Assembly: GCA_963765545.1 (NCBI GenBank)
Contig: CAVXWW010000003.1
Coordinates: 186,001 to 250,000 of the forward strand
Length of the DNA: 64,000 nucleotides
Source: JARRPM01 sp963765545
Lineage (GTDB): Bacteria > Pseudomonadota > Gammaproteobacteria > Pseudomonadales > Halieaceae
Reading direction: 5' to 3'
Each line of letters opens with the position of its first letter. The first letter of the stretch is position 1. The notes below the pieces were generated by a model that was not told the DNA's origin, made no database searches, and saw only the letters and a list, made by a program, of their open reading frames with translations. Shown here one piece after another: positions 60,489-64,000 of this stretch. The translations under genes were made by a program, and so were the position numbers.

Positions 60489-61501
60489 GCTTTTTCCTTA
60501 TGCATGTGTTCCAGGTACCAGGCAATGAAGTTATCGATGCCCACCTGTACCGGGGTCTGTGGTCGGTAGTCCACGGCGTCTATCAGATCCTCGATGTTGG
60601 CGTAGGTTGCGGCGACATCACCGGGTTGCATGGGCAGCAGCTCCCGCTGGGCGGTTCTTCCCAGGGCCTTTTCAATGGCAGCAATAAAATCGGTCAGCAT
60701 GATCGGATTATTATTGCCTATGTTGAACAACCGATAGGGCGCACTACTGGTGCCCGGGTCAGGTGTGGCGCCGTCCCAGGCAGTATTGGGCGTAGCGGGT
60801 TTGTCCATAACCCTTATCACACCCTCAACGATGTCATCAATGTAGGTGAAATCGCGCTGCATCTGGCCGTTGTTGAATACCTTGATGGGTTCCCCCGCCA
60901 GGATTGCCTTGGTAAACAGGAACAGGGCCATATCCGGCCGGCCCCAGGGGCCGTACACGGTGAAAAACCTCAGGCCGGTAGTGGGGATGCCGAACAGGTG
61001 GGAGTAGGTGTGGGCCATCAGCTCGTTGGCTTTTTTGCTGGCGGCATAAAGCGAAATAGGGTGGTCAACATTGTCGTGGATGGAAAACGGCATGGCGCTG
61101 TTCATGCCGTAAACCGAGCTGCTGCTGGCATAGACCAGGTGGCCTATCTTGTGGTGACGGCAGCATTCCAGGATATTGGTAAAGCCGACGACATTGCTGT
61201 CGATATAGGCCTGGGGATTTTCCAGCGAATAGCGCACGCCTGCCTGGGCCGCCAGGTTGATAACCGCATCAAAGTCATGCTGCTCGAACAGGGCGTCCAT
61301 GGCCGGGCGGTCCTGCAGGTCCATTTTGGCAAAGGTAAAGCCGGGCAAGTCTTCAATCTGCTTGAGCCGGGCCAGCTTGAGATTGACGTCGTAGTAATCG
61401 TTCAGGTTGTCCAGGCCAACCACCTGCTCACCCCGCGCCAATAATTTCTGGGCGACATGAAAGCCGATGAAGCCTGCGGCGCCGGTAACCAGTACATTCA
61501 T
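60485..61501 (-). CDS. NAD-dependent epimerase, UDP-glucuronate 4-epimerase-like
   Basis: 338 aa from ATG 61501 (MNVLVTGAAGFIGFHVAQKL), matching the family length; an upstream in-frame ATG at 61594 would add 31 odd residues. It is an extended SDR with NAD-binding GAAGFIG, the catalytic Ser in ASSSSVYG and YAASKKANE. It closely resembles UDP-GlcA/UDP-GalA 4-epimerases (NLNDYYDVNLKLARL). With ugd it would make UDP-galacturonate. Confidence 0.9.
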   Translation of the reverse strand: MNVLVTGAAGFIGFHVAQKLLARGEQVVGLDNLNDYYDVNLKLARLKQIEDLPGFTFAKMDLQDRPAMDALFEQHDFDAVINLAAQAGVRYSLENPQAYIDSNVVGFTNILECCRHHKIGHLVYASSSSVYGMNSAMPFSIHDNVDHPISLYAASKKANELMAHTYSHLFGIPTTGLRFFTVYGPWGRPDMALFLFTKAILAGEPIKVFNNGQMQRDFTYIDDIVEGVIRVMDKPATPNTAWDGATPDPGTSSAPYRLFNIGNNNPIMLTDFIAAIEKALGRTAQRELLPMQPGDVAATYANIEDLIDAVDYRPQTPVQVGIDNFIAWYLEHMHKEKA

Positions 61502-61655
61502 AGGAGGAACTCTTCGCAACTGAAAGCGGGTAGATGATACCGTTGCGGGGCTTTCTTTCACAGTTGGCGGGGTATTTTTGTGACCGCCATCCAAGTAATG
61601 CCCCCAAAAGTGACTGCGTGGGCGGCTAATTCTCGCCCGCGCGCGACTGTGGCGC

Positions 61656-62036
61656 CTACAGCGCGGTAATTACCCCCCAGGTGGCGGTAAGCACCAGGCC
61701 GATACTGGCCAGGAAGCCGATTCCGAAGCCCGGTCCGCGTTTGGTGGGGTCTTTAACGTAGCCGGCCCGGTAAAGTACCCTGCCCAGAAAAAATGCCAGC
61801 CCCAGCAGGGCGGCGACCATTGAATTGAAGTACAGCCCGCTTAGCCACAGGGCGGGCAGGGTCAGGACCAACTGTTCAAGGGTATTCATCTGCACCCGGT
61901 AGGCGCGCTCGAAATTCTCATCGCCGGTAATGGCCGGCGCCTTGATCCCGCTTTTGCCGCGGGCTGCCCCCACCAGTATGGTAAAAGTCAGGTATTGAAT
62001 GATGAGTAGCAGGGTGACTAGCGCGACATATTCCAT
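61656..62036 (-). CDS. MAPEG-family membrane protein
   Basis: 126 aa from ATG 62036, preceded by GGATCC; the open frame upstream is not convincing. Four membrane helices and the MAPEG motif NFERAYRVQMNTLEQL. Bacterial MAPEG proteins are related to glutathione-dependent eicosanoid enzymes and have largely unknown roles. It separates the EPS precursor genes from the YdcF-like gene. Confidence 0.85.
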   Translation of the reverse strand: MEYVALVTLLLIIQYLTFTILVGAARGKSGIKAPAITGDENFERAYRVQMNTLEQLVLTLPALWLSGLYFNSMVAALLGLAFFLGRVLYRAGYVKDPTKRGPGFGIGFLASIGLVLTATWGVITAL

Positions 62037-62243
62037 TTGCGTGGATCCTATGGTTGATAACGATGGCCGTAGCTTAGACACTTCAGGTTCCACAGGGAAT
62101 ATAAACAGTGTTTTTTGACGCCGGTGGGGCTGGAAGGCTACCTTAGTCAAGCGGTGCCAGCTGCCAGAATCTGATATATCGTCCTTACACGCTATTGCAT
62201 TGGAGACCACGTCATTTCATTCGAACTAACCAAACTGCTGTCG

Positions 62244-62978
62244 TTGTTGGTATACCCCCTTAACCAGGCCTTGCTGCTATGCCTGCTCACGCTGTTGTTG
62301 CTGCTACTCAGTCGCACTCGCGCCGCCTTTTGGGTCCTGCTGCTGGGCGTGGGTTGGCTCTACCTGTGTTCCACGTCCGGCTTCGCCGATTACCTGATGG
62401 CCGAGCTGGAGGATGACTACCCGCCCAAAGCCCTTTCGGTCACAGCCGACGCCGACGTTATCGTACTCCTGGGGGGTGCCATTCGCGGCGATGCTCATAT
62501 GGGTACCCTGGGGGATCTCAACCAGCAGGCGGACCGGCTTGTGCATGCCGTGTCACTGTACAAGGCGGGTAAGGCTCCCCGCTTGCTGGTCAGTGGTGGC
62601 GGAGAGGCCGGCAACCGGACAGAAGCGGAAATCATGTATGAGCTACTGCAGGTGATGGGAGTACCCGCCAGGGCGATGCTGCAGGAGGATGAGAGCCGCG
62701 ATACCTACCAGAACGCGGTCTATACCGCCAGGCTTCTCAATGATCTCAATGTGAGCAGGATTCTTCTGGTGACTTCTGCTTTCCATATGCGACGAGCCGA
62801 GGCCGTGTTCTCGGCACAGGGGCTGGAGGTGATTCCCGCGCCTACGGATTATCAGCGACTGGTCGGGGTGTCGGTGCTGCCGGGGGGAGTCCCCATGGTC
62901 AGTAACCTGTGGCGCAGTACTTATGCGCTGCATGAACTGTTGGGTTACTGGGTGTACCGGTATAAGGGTTGGCTGTAG
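62244..62978 (+). CDS. YdcF/ElyC-family membrane protein (DUF218)
   Basis: At least 244 aa from the TTG at 62244. Two N-terminal membrane helices precede a DUF218 domain with VIVLLGGAIRGD, DESRDTYQNAVYTARLL and VTSAFHMRRAEAVF. ElyC-like proteins act in envelope polysaccharide metabolism, possibly in undecaprenyl-linked carrier balance. The frame continues upstream as FELTKLLSLL, which belongs to the family's usual N-terminus, with no ATG, GTG or TTG; an ATT at 62214 with GGAG 8 bases before is a possible real start. Confidence 0.85.
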   Translation: MLVYPLNQALLLCLLTLLLLLLSRTRAAFWVLLLGVGWLYLCSTSGFADYLMAELEDDYPPKALSVTADADVIVLLGGAIRGDAHMGTLGDLNQQADRLVHAVSLYKAGKAPRLLVSGGGEAGNRTEAEIMYELLQVMGVPARAMLQEDESRDTYQNAVYTARLLNDLNVSRILLVTSAFHMRRAEAVFSAQGLEVIPAPTDYQRLVGVSVLPGGVPMVSNLWRSTYALHELLGYWVYRYKGWL

Positions 62979-63018
62979 CAGAACGGGGGGTATTGGGTCC
63001 AGCTTACAGGCAGGCTTA

Positions 63019-64000
63019 TCAGTTAGCCTCCCGAAACCCCTCTGCCTCAACACCGATCTGGCCCAGTTTACGCCGCAGCAGCCCACCCAGCGTTTCGGCC
63101 TTTATCACGAAAAGACAGTGTCCGAGGAATAAGCCGAAGTAACAGGCAAGACTCAGGTATTCGGGGATAAGTTCCAGTGCCAGGCCCAGCAGTGCACAAG
63201 TGGCGGCGTAGCACATGAGCAACACCAGTGCCTGGCGCGCACTGAAGCCCATATCCATCAGTGTATGGTGCAGGTGGCAGCGATCCGCTTCCATCAGTTT
63301 GCGCCCCTGCTTCGCCCGGCGCAGCATGGTTGCGAGCATATCCATAAGGGGCAGGGTAACCAGCCACAGCGCGGTTACCGGGAGAATCAGGGCCTGTTCA
63401 CCTTGTGAGAAGTAGACCAGGGAGGCGGTGACCAGGAAACCCAGCGTGATGCTACCGCTGTCCCCAAGAAAGATCCTGGGTAGCAACGCGTTGTCGGGCC
63501 CGAGGTTAAAGAACAGGAAAACCGTCAGCGGCACCAGGATCAGCAGTAGAAAACCGGCCTCCGGATGGCCGGTTTGCAAGGCCAGCGCATACAGCACCGC
63601 CAGGGGCAGGGCGATACTGGAGGCCGCCAGGCCATCGATGCCATCGATCATGTTATAGGCGTTACTCAGGCCGGCAACCGCCAGCGCAGTCAGTGGCGCG
63701 GTAAGCAGCAACAGGGGAATGTCACCCAACCCAAGCAGATTCCCTACCTGGTAAATAGCGATCCCGCCGTAAGTGGCAAGCAACAGGCCAGCGCCATACT
63801 GGATGGCGAGGCGTAGCCAGGGGTTGATATGCCGGATGTCATCAAACACTCCCACCGCGAAGATCATCACGGCAATGCCAAGCATGGGGTAGGTGAGGGG
63901 CAGGATGTCCAGCGCCGCAACGCCGAGCAGGACGGTCAGGAAAATCGCTATCCCGCCAGTGAGCGGCACTGAGCCCTGGTGTTGCTTGCGAGCATCCGGG
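63019..64000 (-). CDS. wecA: WecA-like undecaprenyl-phosphate GlcNAc-1-phosphate transferase (partial)
   Basis: The 5' end lies beyond the window; 327 codons are visible. It moves a sugar-1-phosphate to undecaprenyl phosphate, the first step of repeat-unit assembly. The segment RKQHQGSVPLTGGIAIFL continues through the edge, and the conserved FDDIRH, NAYNMIDGIDGLAAS and the His-rich DRCHLHHTLMDMGFS loop identify the MraY/WecA family. Ten or more membrane helices are evident. Other initiating transferases were not seen, so this is the likely starter for the EPS. Confidence 0.9.
   Translation of the reverse strand, partial: PDARKQHQGSVPLTGGIAIFLTVLLGVAALDILPLTYPMLGIAVMIFAVGVFDDIRHINPWLRLAIQYGAGLLLATYGGIAIYQVGNLLGLGDIPLLLLTAPLTALAVAGLSNAYNMIDGIDGLAASSIALPLAVLYALALQTGHPEAGFLLLILVPLTVFLFFNLGPDNALLPRIFLGDSGSITLGFLVTASLVYFSQGEQALILPVTALWLVTLPLMDMLATMLRRAKQGRKLMEADRCHLHHTLMDMGFSARQALVLLMCYAATCALLGLALELIPEYLSLACYFGLFLGHCLFVIKAETLGGLLRRKLGQIGVEAEGFREAN

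Noticed and set aside
61499..61512. TAGGAGGAACTC, a strong ribosome-site look-alike on the + strand next to the epimerase start
   Set aside because: No ATG, GTG or TTG follows within 5-12 bases on the + strand, and no ORF begins there; it is antisense to the epimerase start.

Overview
The window reads as chromosome of a free-living, probably marine gammaproteobacterium. The housekeeping order tsaE-amiC-mutL-miaA-hfq-hflX-hflK-hflC-DUF2065-hisZ-purA is the classic gammaproteobacterial arrangement, and the accompanying genes (orn, rsgA, psd, queG, nnr, PhoH/PIN protein, RNase II) fit a Cellvibrionales/Halieaceae-like organism. That family-level placement is inference. No rRNA, tRNA, IS element, prophage or CRISPR array was recognised.

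Layout. (1) 0-12 kb is a mixed housekeeping block: FKBP prolyl isomerase, a ParA-like ATPase, a nitronate-monooxygenase-like flavoprotein, cysH, a transglutaminase/TPR lipoprotein, a PPOX flavoprotein, a SYLF protein, asnS, RNase II and a PIN-PhoH protein. (2) At 12-13.2 kb lies a frameshifted exported-protein gene. (3) 13-30 kb is the conserved core: psd, rsgA, orn, queG, then nnr through purA, mostly on the + strand with short gaps or overlaps.

(4) 30.6-37.4 kb is, in my reading, a lasso-peptide (RiPP) biosynthetic cluster. It holds an ABC exporter (30614-32290, minus), a PRMT-like methyltransferase whose C-terminus looks like a PqqD/RRE leader-binding domain (32517-33665), a 51-residue TTG-started precursor (33679-33834) with the YxxP...G...LT lasso leader signature, an asparagine-synthetase-like macrolactam synthetase lacking Cys2 (33862-35709, minus), a B2 leader protease (35939-36418) and an HPr-kinase-like enzyme (36452-37363). 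A free-standing B1/RRE gene is absent; the fused domain probably replaces it. The PRMT-like enzyme next to a predicted core containing Gly-Arg-Gly suggests a methylated lasso peptide. This is the most novel element of the window.

(5) 38-64 kb is an exopolysaccharide (Wzx/Wzy-type) locus. The export and control module comprises an O-antigen ligase/polymerase-like protein, a beta-barrel protein, a Wza-like exporter, a Wzc-like tyrosine kinase, a PHP phosphatase and an RfaH-like antiterminator. An exact ops element (GGCGGTAGC, 45649-45657) follows rfaH, then a visibly AT-richer set: EPS-associated MarR-type regulator, Wzx flippase, two methyltransferases, several glycosyltransferases, AsnB-type amidotransferase and an EpsG-like polymerase. 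UDP-glucose dehydrogenase and a UDP-glucuronate-epimerase-like enzyme on the minus strand supply uronic acids, and a WecA-like initiating transferase runs off the right edge. A second ops match at 37850-37858 precedes the export module. RfaH encoded inside its own regulon, with ops elements before both blocks, gives a plausible control logic for the whole locus.
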